Assembly (NCBI GenBank): GCA_025361485.1
Contig: JANYLA010000050.1
Location: 1-64,000 of the forward strand
Direction of reading: 5' to 3'
Source of the DNA: Bacteroidales bacterium
GTDB lineage: Bacteria; Bacteroidota; Bacteroidia; Bacteroidales; Tenuifilaceae
DNA length: 64,000 bases
Shown here piece by piece: positions 18,240 to 27,839 of the stretch. The notes under the pieces were generated by a model. The model was not told the origin of the DNA, made no database searches, and saw only the letters and a list, made by a program, of their open reading frames with translations. Positions within the stretch are counted from its first letter, which is position 1, and each line of letters begins with the position of its first letter. Position numbers and translations under genes: made by a program.

Positions 18240-20144
18240 TTAATTCCTCCATGCCAACAACCCGTCTTCCGTTTTAACAACTTTTTTATTGTCTAACAGG
18301 AAATGAATTACCTTTAATGTTCTGTCAGACTTTAGTTTGATTGAATCAACAAGATGTTCAATGGTTGCTGGTTGTTGCAAAAGAATTAATTTAATCTTTT
18401 CCAAAATGTTATCAAACTCAATTTTACTGATATCAAGTTCATTGCGAGAGGTGCAAACATCGCATTTTCCACAGCGGACTGAACTTGTATCACCAAAGTA
18501 TTCAAGTAAAAACTGACTACGGCATTTGGTTGTAGTCGAAGCGTATTCAATTAGTGCATCGATCCGTTTCAAAAACCGTTCTTTCCTTAATTGATAGTTC
18601 TCGTAGCGAAGCAACAGGTTTTTTTCATCGAGCCGTTCTGTGGTAAAAATAACCAGCGGTGTTTTTTTTCTAGGAATATAGTTTATAATTTTCTGTTTGC
18701 TTAGTAATTTAAGGTTCTCAATTACATTTTTCAATGGAATTCCTGATGCTTTTGCAATATAAGCTTCATCAATATTTACGTATTGCGAAAAAACACCTGC
18801 AAACGCTCTGAGCAAAACCTTTATAAACTTATCCATTTCAGCATGAGCAACCTGATATTTGTAAAGGTCTTGCCTATCAATGGTAAAAATTAAACGGCTA
18901 GGATTATCGAGTTCATCGGTTAGCTCAATGTAGCCTTCTCTTTCGAGAAACTTTAAAGAGTTGTAGGCTTTTACCGTGTTAATCTTATAGGTTGATGCAA
19001 AATCCATTAGGTTGAAATCATAAATTTCACCCTTTCCTGCGCCAATTGCTATGTTGAGATATGAACCAAGCGCTTGATAGGTTCGTTTTATCTCATCTGT
19101 TTCGGGGAAATTGGCTGCAATTCGCTGCTCAATTTTAGATTTATCCGATTCGTTGTAAAGCAGAATTGCATATGCAAGGTTTAAATCGCGCCCTGCACGC
19201 CCTGCTTCCTGAAAATAAGCTTCGGGTGAGTCGGGTAAATCGGTATGGATTACAAAACGCACATTGGGTTTATCTATCCCCATACCAAATGCATTGGTCG
19301 AAACGATTACTCGCGTTTTTCCCTTTTGCCAATCATCCTGCCGGCTACTCCTCATATCGCCAGATAATCCTGCATGATAGAAATCGGCAGAGATGCCCTC
19401 TTTCTTCAGCATGAGAGCAATCTCCTTCGTTTTCTCTCTATTCCGGGTATAAATAATTCCGGTACCCGGAATGCCATTGATTATTTTGAGTAGATATTTG
19501 TTTTTATCCTCAATATTTCGAACCAAATAAACCAAATTTTTTCGTTCAAAGCTCATCTGAATGAGATTCTTCACTTTGAACTTTAACTTATCCTGAATAT
19601 CATCTGCAACCTCAGGGGTTGCTGTTGCGGTAAGAGCAAGAAACGGAGTATTGGGCAAAAGTTCTCGCAGTTCAGCAATCTTCATGTATGAGGGTCGAAA
19701 ATCGTAACCCCACTGAGATATACAATGCGATTCATCAATTGCAATAAGATTAACATTAAGCTTTCGAAGTCTAACCTTGAAGAGTTCTGTATCCAACCTT
19801 TCAGGCGAAAGGTAAAGAAACTTAAAATCACCATATGCACAGTTATCGAGTTGAATCTCTATCTCGTGGCGGGTCATACCTGAATGGATCGCAACAGCCT
19901 TTATGTCTCTTTTCTTAAGGTTTTCAACCTGATCTTTCATCAAAGCGATCAACGGTGTAACTACAATACAAATACCCTCTTTGGCTAGCGAAGGTACTTG
20001 AAAAGTGATTGACTTTCCGCCTCCTGTTGGCATCAGAGCAAGCGTATCGTGCCCATCGTATACCGATTGGATTATCTCCTCCTGTATCGACCTAAAGGTG
20101 CTAAAGCCCCAGTAACGGTGCAATATCTGCTCGAATCGGTTCAA
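18240..20144 (-). CDS. recQ: RecQ-family ATP-dependent DNA helicase
   Basis: The 634-residue protein has the RecA-like helicase core with Walker A PTGGGKS (39-45), the DESH box (137-140), an aromatic-rich loop QWGYDFRP and motif VI (QEAGRAGRD). The RecQ zinc-binding region follows, with cysteines in TTKCRSQF and CGKCDVC, then a winged-helix region. It lacks an evident HRDC domain, so it is a short RecQ form. RecQ unwinds DNA 3' to 5' in recombination and fork repair. The start codon is TTG at 20144; the following residues MNRFEQILHRYWGF are the expected RecQ N-terminus. Confidence 0.92.
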   Translation of the reverse strand: MNRFEQILHRYWGFSTFRSIQEEIIQSVYDGHDTLALMPTGGGKSITFQVPSLAKEGICIVVTPLIALMKDQVENLKKRDIKAVAIHSGMTRHEIEIQLDNCAYGDFKFLYLSPERLDTELFKVRLRKLNVNLIAIDESHCISQWGYDFRPSYMKIAELRELLPNTPFLALTATATPEVADDIQDKLKFKVKNLIQMSFERKNLVYLVRNIEDKNKYLLKIINGIPGTGIIYTRNREKTKEIALMLKKEGISADFYHAGLSGDMRSSRQDDWQKGKTRVIVSTNAFGMGIDKPNVRFVIHTDLPDSPEAYFQEAGRAGRDLNLAYAILLYNESDKSKIEQRIAANFPETDEIKRTYQALGSYLNIAIGAGKGEIYDFNLMDFASTYKINTVKAYNSLKFLEREGYIELTDELDNPSRLIFTIDRQDLYKYQVAHAEMDKFIKVLLRAFAGVFSQYVNIDEAYIAKASGIPLKNVIENLKLLSKQKIINYIPRKKTPLVIFTTERLDEKNLLLRYENYQLRKERFLKRIDALIEYASTTTKCRSQFLLEYFGDTSSVRCGKCDVCTSRNELDISKIEFDNILEKIKLILLQQPATIEHLVDSIKLKSDRTLKVIHFLLDNKKVVKTEDGLLAWRN

Positions 20145-20351
20145 TGAATAATTTGTTTTTGGCTAATACAAACTTAACTAAAATATGTTGATTTTATTGA
20201 TGTTTAATTGCTTTGAAAATGGGGATAATTGATTCTTAAAGGGTTAAAAATTGTTAAGTTCGAAATTTATTCAAGCCATATATTGTACTAACATCTTATA
20301 AGAACCAATATATTATGGCCATTCCAATATCAAACGACTAGAAATAACGGC

Positions 20352-20381
20352 TTGTTGGTATGGCATTTTTTTGTATCTTGC
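20352..20381 (+). promoter_or_regulatory. Promoter for the guaB-foldase operon
   Basis: TTG at 20352-20354 (or 20355-20357) is followed after 19 (or 16) bases by TATCTTGC (20374-20381), close to the Bacteroidota TAnnTTTG -7 box. It lies 28 bp before the guaB start. Confidence 0.5.
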
Positions 20382-20408
20382 CGCATTTAATAAATAAACT
20401 ACAAGTAT

Positions 20409-21878
20409 ATGTCATTTTACGATGAGAAGGTTGTAGCCGAGGGGCTTACATTTGATGATGTTCTGCTAATTCCAGCATATTCAGAAGTATTACCTCGAAA
20501 TGTGGATATCTCCACAAAGTTCTCAAGGAATATTGACCTTAAAGCTCCGATCGTTTCTGCCGCAATGGATACCGTAACTGAGTCTGCCTTAGCCATTGCC
20601 ATTGCACGTCAGGGCGGCATCGGAGTTATACATAAAAACATGAGCATCGAAGCACAAGCCAAACAGGTTAAGGATGTGAAACGCGCTGAGAACGGAATGA
20701 TTTACGAGCCCGTTACCATACACCCTGAGGGAACTGTCGGAGATGCGCTTGGCTTAATGCAAGAATTTCATATAGGAGGCATTCCTGTTATCGATCAAAG
20801 CAATAAGTTGATAGGGATTGTAACTAACCGCGATTTAAGGTTTCAGCAGGATATGCGCCGTCCGATTAAAGAAATAATGACGACCAAAGGGTTAATTACC
20901 ACTTCAAAAACCACTGATCTTGAGAAAGCCGCAGCAATTTTACAGGAGTACAAGATTGAAAAATTACCTGTGGTAGATGACGATTTTAAGTTAATTGGTC
21001 TACTTACTTACAAAGATATTACCAAGGTTAAAGATAACCCTTTTGCTAGCAAAGATAGCAAGGGTCGTTTACGTGTTGCTGCTGGAGTTGGTGTTACAAA
21101 TGATACGATGGAAAGGGTTGCAGCGCTTTACCGCAATAAAGTTGATGCTATAGTTATTGATACTGCTCATGGTCACACCAAAGGTGTAGTTGATATGCTG
21201 AAACGCGTTAAGGGTGAATATCCTGACTTAGATGTTGTTGTTGGCAATATAGCAACTGCTGAGGCTGCATTATACCTATACGAAGCAGGTGCTGATGCTG
21301 TAAAAGTTGGGATTGGACCAGGTTCAATTTGCACTACACGTATTATTGCTGGCGTAGGTGTTCCTCAGCTGAAAGCAATTTATGAGGTGTCCCTTGCATT
21401 AAAAGGAAAAGGGGTCCCTGTTATTGCCGATGGCGGTATTCGCTATTCGGGTGATATCGTGAAGGCTTTAGCTGCCGGAGCTGATACTATTATGGCTGGC
21501 TCTCTTTTTGCCGGTGTTGAGGAATCGACCGGTGAAACAATTATTTTCGATGGTCGAAAATTCAAACTTTACCGTGGAATGGGTTCAATTGAGGCAATGC
21601 AGCAGGGCTCTAAGGATAGATACTTCCAAGATGTTGAGGATGATATTAAAAAATTAGTGCCCGAGGGAATTGCTGCACGTGTTCCTTACAAAGGCACTCT
21701 TGCTGAAGTTTTCTATCAGATGATTGGAGGCTTACGGGCTGGTATGGGATACTGTGGCGCAAATAGTATCAACGAACTCAAAAGTGCAAAGTTTGTCAGG
21801 ATTACAAGTGCCGGCATGATCGAGAGTCATCCACATGATGTTTCCATCACGCGCGAAGCGCCAAATTATAGCCGATAG
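20409..21878 (+). CDS. guaB: Inosine-5'-monophosphate dehydrogenase
   Basis: IMPDH oxidises IMP to XMP with NAD+, the committed step of guanine nucleotide synthesis. The 489-residue protein has the TIM-barrel split by two CBS domains (about 98-205). The catalytic Cys308 lies in [11 protein letters not shown], and the flap segment is [12 protein letters not shown]. Length is standard. It is the first gene of an operon with three PpiC/SurA-type foldase genes and an OstA-like gene, with gaps of 45, 18, 23 and 30 bp. I recall this order from other Bacteroidota. CBS domains bind purine nucleotides and allow allosteric control. Confidence 0.97.
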   Translation: MSFYDEKVVAEGLTFDDVLLIPAYSEVLPRNVDISTKFSRNIDLKAPIVSAAMDTVTESALAIAIARQGGIGVIHKNMSIEAQAKQVKDVKRAENGMIYEPVTIHPEGTVGDALGLMQEFHIGGIPVIDQSNKLIGIVTNRDLRFQQDMRRPIKEIMTTKGLITTSKTTDLEKAAAILQEYKIEKLPVVDDDFKLIGLLTYKDITKVKDNPFASKDSKGRLRVAAGVGVTNDTMERVAALYRNKVDAIVIDTAHGHTKGVVDMLKRVKGEYPDLDVVVGNIATAEAALYLYEAGADAVKVGIGPGSICTTRIIAGVGVPQLKAIYEVSLALKGKGVPVIADGGIRYSGDIVKALAAGADTIMAGSLFAGVEESTGETIIFDGRKFKLYRGMGSIEAMQQGSKDRYFQDVEDDIKKLVPEGIAARVPYKGTLAEVFYQMIGGLRAGMGYCGANSINELKSAKFVRITSAGMIESHPHDVSITREAPNYSR

Positions 21879-21923
21879 GTTTTATTAAATATTCAAGCAG
21901 TTAAGTTAAACCCTAAATAAACA

Positions 21924-23903
21924 ATGATGCGGTTAATTTCTCGATTTATCATTTTTGCTTCAATATTCGGAGCAGTTATTGCAAATGCTCAGCAAAAGAA
22001 TGAGCAAACTCTTATAACTATTGGCAATGAGAATATTCCTGCAAGTGAGTTTATTAGAATTTACTTGAAGAATAATCAAGAAACAAAACCTATCGACAGT
22101 AAATCGGTTGAGGACTATTTGAACTTATTTATTAATTTCAAACTAAAAGTTGCTGACGCTCTTAATTCTAAGTTAGATACATCAAAATCATTTAGGAATG
22201 AATTAGCAGGCTACAGACAGCAACTTGCCCGACCATATATGGTTGATAAAGAAACCGAGCAAAATCTAATAAATGAGGCTTATGAAAGAATGAAATATGA
22301 TGTAAATGCAAGTCATATTCTTATCGCAGTCTCCGAACAGGCAACCCCATCAGATACTTTAAAACTTTACGAAAAAGCCATTGCTATCAGGAATCGTATA
22401 ATTGCTGGAGAACCATTTGAAGTAGTTGCAAGAGCTACAAGTGATGACCATTCAGTAAACAATAATAATGGAACACTGGGTTACTTTACCGCTTTTCAAA
22501 TGGTTTATCCTTTTGAATCGGCTGTTTTTAAGTTGAAAGTGGGTGAACTCTCAATGCCAGTTCGAACCCGCTTTGGTTACCATATCATTAAATTAAATGA
22601 TAAACGACTAACCAAAGGTCAGGTTAAAGTTGCTCATATTATGATCGCTGTTCCTAAGGAAGCGAACCCAGAACAGCAAGCACAATCGAAAAATAAAATT
22701 CAGGAAATATATAAACAAGTATTAAATAACGAGGATTTTGGAAAGTTGGCAACTCAATTTTCTCAAGATCCTGGCTCGTCAAAGAATAACGGAGAATTAC
22801 CTTGGTTTGGCACAGGTAACTTAGTCCCCGAATTTGAGAATGTAGCATTTGGATTTGACCACGACGGACAAATATCTGAACCTTTTCAAACAGCATACGG
22901 ATGGCACATCGTGAAACGTATTGACCGAAAAGTAGTTGGCTCGTTCGATGAAATGCTTCCTGAGATTAAGAAACGGTTATCGGCTGATATGCGAAATGCA
23001 ATTTCCATTGAAAAGATGTTGGTTAAGATTAAAAAGGACAATAATTTTAAAGAGGACACTCTAAATCTTTTTCAAATTGTTTTTTTACTCGACTCATCTA
23101 TCTACAAAGGCAAATGGCAAACCCCTGTAATTAAGGAGAATAATACATTATACTCCATTTCAAATCAGAAGTATGATCAGCAAGAATTTTGTAATTTCTT
23201 AGCACAATACCAACAAAAACCTGTTTCTGGCTCCTTCCTTTCAATCGTAAAGAGGGCATTTGGTGAATGGGTTAGTAAAGGTTTATATAACTATCAGGAA
23301 TCAATTCTCGAACAGCAATACCCCGATTTTAAAAACCTAGTTCAGGAGTATCACGATGGAATTTTACTCTTTAATATTAGCGATATCAATGTATGGTCTA
23401 AAGCTTCGAATGATAGCACTGGTTTGATGAAGTTTTATCAAGATAAAAAGGAGAATTATCGTTGGGGCGAAAGAGTGCATTATGCTATTTACACCTGTGC
23501 TGATGAAAAGCAGCTTGCTAAAGCAAATAAAATGGTTGCAGCTAGAAAATTGAAAGGGTTTAAGCCCGAGGATATTGTAAACAAGTTGAATAAAGGAAAA
23601 TTACCTCAGGTTAAATTGAAATATCAGGTTGCTAATATAGACGACAAAGATATAGCCGGATATAAGAGCTGGGTGAATAGCCTATCAACAGTATCAAGCA
23701 ATGACGGCATAAGCAGTTTCAAGGAGTTGATTGATGTTACAACGGGTGACATTAAGGACCTTGCTGATTGTAAAGGGCAGGCTATTTCAGATTACCAACA
23801 ATTACTCGAAGATGAATGGTTAAAATCATTGCACGAAAGATATCCAACGGTTATTAATCAGGATATTCTCAAACAAGTTATTGAAGGCTTTGTGAAAAAA
23901 TAG
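21924..23903 (+). CDS. Exported peptidyl-prolyl isomerase with two parvulin domains
   Basis: The 659-residue protein has a signal peptide (about 1-23, ending VIANAQ), an N-terminal SurA-like helical region, and two consecutive parvulin domains (about 125-220 and 232-325). The latter are recognisable from VNASHILIAV, VKVAHIMIAV, NNGTLGYFTAF and KNNGELPWFG. The remaining 330 residues match no family I recognise. Parvulin proteins of this kind act as periplasmic foldases for outer-membrane proteins. It is the first of three foldase-type genes after guaB and before a SurA-like gene. It may start at either of two adjacent ATGs. Confidence 0.9.
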   Translation: MMRLISRFIIFASIFGAVIANAQQKNEQTLITIGNENIPASEFIRIYLKNNQETKPIDSKSVEDYLNLFINFKLKVADALNSKLDTSKSFRNELAGYRQQLARPYMVDKETEQNLINEAYERMKYDVNASHILIAVSEQATPSDTLKLYEKAIAIRNRIIAGEPFEVVARATSDDHSVNNNNGTLGYFTAFQMVYPFESAVFKLKVGELSMPVRTRFGYHIIKLNDKRLTKGQVKVAHIMIAVPKEANPEQQAQSKNKIQEIYKQVLNNEDFGKLATQFSQDPGSSKNNGELPWFGTGNLVPEFENVAFGFDHDGQISEPFQTAYGWHIVKRIDRKVVGSFDEMLPEIKKRLSADMRNAISIEKMLVKIKKDNNFKEDTLNLFQIVFLLDSSIYKGKWQTPVIKENNTLYSISNQKYDQQEFCNFLAQYQQKPVSGSFLSIVKRAFGEWVSKGLYNYQESILEQQYPDFKNLVQEYHDGILLFNISDINVWSKASNDSTGLMKFYQDKKENYRWGERVHYAIYTCADEKQLAKANKMVAARKLKGFKPEDIVNKLNKGKLPQVKLKYQVANIDDKDIAGYKSWVNSLSTVSSNDGISSFKELIDVTTGDIKDLADCKGQAISDYQQLLEDEWLKSLHERYPTVINQDILKQVIEGFVKK

Positions 23904-23921
23904 TTTAACCTAGTTGATGAT

Positions 23922-24785
23922 ATGATTAAAGTAAACCTTCGTTACAAAATTTATCTTTCTCTTGTTTTTTTATTAACGTTATTGAACTCCTGTAATAACA
24001 AAAATAGCAAGGAACAGAGACCTCTGGCCGTTGTTTATGATAATTTTTTGTATAAATCGGACATAACAGATATCTTCCCACGGGGAATGACAAAGGGGGA
24101 TAGTGTTAAAATATTGAATGCTTACGTAGATCAATGGATACGGCATAATCTTATGTTAAGATTATCGCAAGAGAATTTAACCGACATTCAGAAAAACGTT
24201 AATAAGCAGCTCGAAGATTATCGCTCATCACTCCTGATATTCAAATATGAGCAGGAGTATATCCTTCAACGGCTTGACACTGCTGTATCGAAAGAGGAAA
24301 TACAATCGTTTTACAGCAACAATATTTCAAATTTCACACTTAACGAAACATTGGTTAAAGCCTTATATATAAAGCTCAGAAAGGATACTCCTTATGTAAA
24401 TAAAATTAAGGAACTTTACATGTCCAATCGTGATGACGACATTAAATCTCTTGATAACTTAGCATATCAGGTTGCAGATAAGTACGATTACTTTAGCGAT
24501 AAATGGTTACCATTTAGCACCCTTCAACGTCAATTCCCATATCCAATTGAAGGCTCAGAAGATTATCTAAGAAGTAAACGTAGCATCGAAATGGAGGATG
24601 GTAATTATAGCTATTTAGTAAACATTCGATCTGTAATGTTTAAAGGGCAAACATCTCCGCTGGAGTATGAAGTCACTAATATTAAAAGTATAATTATTAA
24701 CAAGCGTAAACAGAAACTCATTAACGATTTAGAGAACAGCGTATATAACGATGCTCTGAACCATAAGAAATTCCAATCATTCTAA
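23922..24785 (+). CDS. SurA/PpiC-like lipoprotein without a clear parvulin domain
   Basis: The 287-residue protein has a lipoprotein signal peptide with lipobox LLNSC (Cys about 24), so it should be anchored in the periplasm or outer membrane. The following sequence (VDQWIRHNLMLRLSQ; later EEIQSFYSNNISNF) resembles the helical chaperone region of SurA/PpiC proteins. The signature parvulin motifs seen in both neighbours are absent, so isomerase activity is doubtful and a pure chaperone role is likelier. It lies 18 bp after one foldase gene and 23 bp before the next. Confidence 0.72.
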   Translation: MIKVNLRYKIYLSLVFLLTLLNSCNNKNSKEQRPLAVVYDNFLYKSDITDIFPRGMTKGDSVKILNAYVDQWIRHNLMLRLSQENLTDIQKNVNKQLEDYRSSLLIFKYEQEYILQRLDTAVSKEEIQSFYSNNISNFTLNETLVKALYIKLRKDTPYVNKIKELYMSNRDDDIKSLDNLAYQVADKYDYFSDKWLPFSTLQRQFPYPIEGSEDYLRSKRSIEMEDGNYSYLVNIRSVMFKGQTSPLEYEVTNIKSIIINKRKQKLINDLENSVYNDALNHKKFQSF

Positions 24786-24808
24786 CTCAACATTATTCGT
24801 TTTTAAAG

Positions 24809-26164
24809 ATGAAAAAAAACAACTTTCTTAAACCTACAGTTCTTTTAATACTGTTATCCTTTTCTTTTATTCGCTCAACTTTTTCGCAAGAAACAATTGA
24901 TAAAGTAGTTGCAGTTGTTGGTGGCGACATGATATTAGTCTCTGATGTTGAGCAAGAGTTGATGCGTCTGAAAATGCAAGGCAATTTACCTGAGGGAGAT
25001 GTTAAATGTCAGGTGTTTGAGCAAATATTAATTCAGAAACTTCTCTTACATCAATCAAAAATTGATAGTATAGCACCAAATAATACAGCAATTGAAGATG
25101 AGATTGATAAAAGGCTTCGCTACTTCATTAATCAAATAGGATCGGAAAAAGCATTAGAAAATTATTTTCACAAACCAATCTATGAAATTAAAAATGATTT
25201 ACGAGATGTTATTCGTGAGCAGCAGCTTACCCAGCAGATGAGACAAAAAGTTGTTGATAAAATCACTGTAACGCCATCGGAAGTTAAAGATTTCTTTAAA
25301 AAAATACCCATTGACAGCTTACCCGTAATCCCTGAGCAATACGAATTACAGCAAATAGCCATGTACCCCCCTTCATCAGCCCAAGCTAAGTTCCATGTTA
25401 AAGAAAAGTTACTTGAACTCAGAAGCAGAATATTAAAGGGTGAACGATTTTCAATGCTAGCAATGGCTTATTCCGAAGATTTAGCTTCTGCAAAAAAAGG
25501 TGGTGAACTCGGATTTCGCTCACGAGACGAACTGGTTAAGAGTTTCGCAGATGTTGCATTTAGCCTTGCCGATGGTCAGGTTAGCCAGATTGTTGAAAGT
25601 GAGTACGGATTCCATATCATCCAAATGATTGAGAAAAAAAGTAATCAAGTAAATGTTAGGCATATATTGTTAAAACCTCAATTCACATCAGACATGCTTG
25701 CCGAAGCACAAGCCAAACTCGACAGTATTGCGAACCTGATTAAAACTGATAGCATGAAGTTCGAGGGAGCTTGCACTAAATTCTCCGAGGATAAAAAATC
25801 AAGAATGAATGGAGGGCTTGTTGTAAACCCAGCAAACAATACAAAGTACTTTGAGAAAGAACAACTTCAACCATCAGATTATTACGTTATAAAAGAGTTA
25901 AAAAAGGGTGAAATGAGTGCTCCTTTTGAATCGAGAGATGAAAATGCTAACGTTATCTTTAAAGTAATTAAAATTAAAAATGTAATCCCATCACATAAAG
26001 CTAACTTAGTTGACGATTACAACATTATTCATGGGATGACCAAGCAAAGTAAGGAATACGAGGTGTTTATGAAATGGGTCACTGAAAAACAAAGATTGAC
26101 GTATATCAAGATAGATCCAGAATACAAGAATTGCAAATTCATTTCTGAAGGTTGGATTAAGTAG
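24809..26164 (+). CDS. SurA-like periplasmic chaperone/peptidyl-prolyl isomerase
   Basis: The 451-residue protein has a signal peptide (about 1-26), the SurA N-terminal chaperone domain beginning with IDKVVAVVGGDMILVSDVE (about 29-47), and two parvulin-like domains (about 175-275 and 285-390). Motifs include KKGGELGFRSRDEL and VNVRHILLKP. This is the full SurA plan. SurA escorts unfolded outer-membrane proteins across the periplasm to the BAM complex. Its neighbours are two further foldase-type proteins and an OstA-like protein, which supports a role in outer-membrane assembly. Confidence 0.92.
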   Translation: MKKNNFLKPTVLLILLSFSFIRSTFSQETIDKVVAVVGGDMILVSDVEQELMRLKMQGNLPEGDVKCQVFEQILIQKLLLHQSKIDSIAPNNTAIEDEIDKRLRYFINQIGSEKALENYFHKPIYEIKNDLRDVIREQQLTQQMRQKVVDKITVTPSEVKDFFKKIPIDSLPVIPEQYELQQIAMYPPSSAQAKFHVKEKLLELRSRILKGERFSMLAMAYSEDLASAKKGGELGFRSRDELVKSFADVAFSLADGQVSQIVESEYGFHIIQMIEKKSNQVNVRHILLKPQFTSDMLAEAQAKLDSIANLIKTDSMKFEGACTKFSEDKKSRMNGGLVVNPANNTKYFEKEQLQPSDYYVIKELKKGEMSAPFESRDENANVIFKVIKIKNVIPSHKANLVDDYNIIHGMTKQSKEYEVFMKWVTEKQRLTYIKIDPEYKNCKFISEGWIK

Positions 26165-26194
26165 CAAAAAGCAACAAAAGTACATTTCCCTTTA

Positions 26195-27823
26195 ATGAGA
26201 TTATTTAGCCATATACTTAGGTTTGCATTTACTGCATCACTTTTAGCCTATTGTGCATTTTCGTACGCTCAGAGTGAAAAGGGAATTAGCGTTTCGGCAG
26301 AATCGATGAAGAGCCTTATTCGTGATGGACAACAAATGGTTCGCTATCTTAAGAATGTTAACATTCTGCATCAAGGGGCAATCATGACTTGTGATAGCGC
26401 CTATTTAAATAAGAAAAAAGGTATTATTGAAGCATTCAATAATGTTGTTGTTACAAAAGAAGATACTAAGCTATATGGCGATTACCTAATCTATGATGAG
26501 AATGTATCATCCGGTAAGATTACAGGTAAAATAGTTAAGCTAGTCCAAAATGATGCCAGTCTTGTAACTGATATTATTTACTTTAACACTAAGTTGAATT
26601 CAGCATATTATCTTACATCCGGTACTTTAACAAATAAGGATAATAAGTTAATTAGCCAGCGCGGTTACTACTACTCAAAAAGTAAAAAATACAATTTTGC
26701 AGGATTGGTTGAAATGGAGGGCAAAGATGGTCGTTTATATACTGACTCTTTAGAGTATAATACACTGGATGAGAACGTTTACTTTTTTGGTCCTACCCGA
26801 ATTTACAATAAAAAGAACTATATATACTGCGAAAAAGGTTGGTACAATCGAAAAACAAATGTTTCGAACTTTTTTAAGAATGCATTCATTGACAATGGTT
26901 CAAAAAAACTATATGGACAGGATATTTTCTACGATAAGTCCAAGGGCTTTGCAAAGGTTGTTGATAATGTTGCCATTGTCGACACAGCAAATAAACTAAC
27001 TGTTTATGGAGGGAAAGCGACATATTGCGACTCAACCAAATTTGCAGAAGTAGATTTAAACCCACTAATGGTTATGGTTTCGGGTAATGATACGCTCTTT
27101 CTGAAAAGCGAGAAGTTTCTTGTCAATTCAATCCCCGATAATTCTCTTCCCGATTCATTGTATCGTATTATTAAAGCGTTAGGCAAAGTTGCATTCTTTA
27201 AAAAGGATTTGCAGGGGCATTGTGATTCACTTTTGTACAATACTAAAGATTCAACAATTAGTTTATTCGTTGAACCCGTTTTGTGGAGCGATAATAATCA
27301 GATAACCGCCGATTTTATCAAAGGCTACACCGGAAAAGGGAATAAAATCAGGAGAATGGATTTTGACGGAAATGCGTTTAGCACTTCAATTGAAGATTCG
27401 TTAAACTTTAATCAGATTAGAGGCAAATCTATGATAGCCTCATTTACCGAAGGACAACTAACAAAACTAGATGTTAAAGGCAACGGACAGGCTGTTTATT
27501 ACCTTCGTGACGAGGGCATTATAGCAGCAGCGAATAAAGCCGAAGGCACTGATTTAACAGTTACTTTTAAGAATAGTAAAATATCAAAAATATCATTTAA
27601 AATCAAGCCCATTTCGGCATTTTATCCTATTAAAAAGGTCGATTATGATGAGATTACCCTCAAGGGTTTTCATTGGCTAGAGAGTTCTCGACCAAAAAGC
27701 AAATTTGATATAATTCCTAAAGGTTTAGACCTGATCCTGACAGATGAAAAACCTGGATTTCAAAGAGATCTTAAGAAAACTCTTCTAACTTTACCCGAAG
27801 ATAAAAAGGAATTAGTTGAATAA
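26195..27823 (+). CDS. OstA-like (LptA/LptD N-domain type) protein
   Basis: The 542-residue exported protein has a signal peptide (about 1-26, ending FSYAQ). Repeated beta-jellyroll strands characteristic of OstA/LptA proteins follow, for example YLNKKKGIIEAFNNVVVT and LYGDYLIYDE. Such domains form a periplasmic bridge that carries lipopolysaccharide to the outer membrane. It lacks the C-terminal barrel of LptD, so it may be a bridge component. It is the last gene of the guaB-foldase operon and converges with tex 16 bp away. Confidence 0.85.
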   Translation: MRLFSHILRFAFTASLLAYCAFSYAQSEKGISVSAESMKSLIRDGQQMVRYLKNVNILHQGAIMTCDSAYLNKKKGIIEAFNNVVVTKEDTKLYGDYLIYDENVSSGKITGKIVKLVQNDASLVTDIIYFNTKLNSAYYLTSGTLTNKDNKLISQRGYYYSKSKKYNFAGLVEMEGKDGRLYTDSLEYNTLDENVYFFGPTRIYNKKNYIYCEKGWYNRKTNVSNFFKNAFIDNGSKKLYGQDIFYDKSKGFAKVVDNVAIVDTANKLTVYGGKATYCDSTKFAEVDLNPLMVMVSGNDTLFLKSEKFLVNSIPDNSLPDSLYRIIKALGKVAFFKKDLQGHCDSLLYNTKDSTISLFVEPVLWSDNNQITADFIKGYTGKGNKIRRMDFDGNAFSTSIEDSLNFNQIRGKSMIASFTEGQLTKLDVKGNGQAVYYLRDEGIIAAANKAEGTDLTVTFKNSKISKISFKIKPISAFYPIKKVDYDEITLKGFHWLESSRPKSKFDIIPKGLDLILTDEKPGFQRDLKKTLLTLPEDKKELVE

Positions 27824-27839
27824 TGCCTTAGTAATGTTT

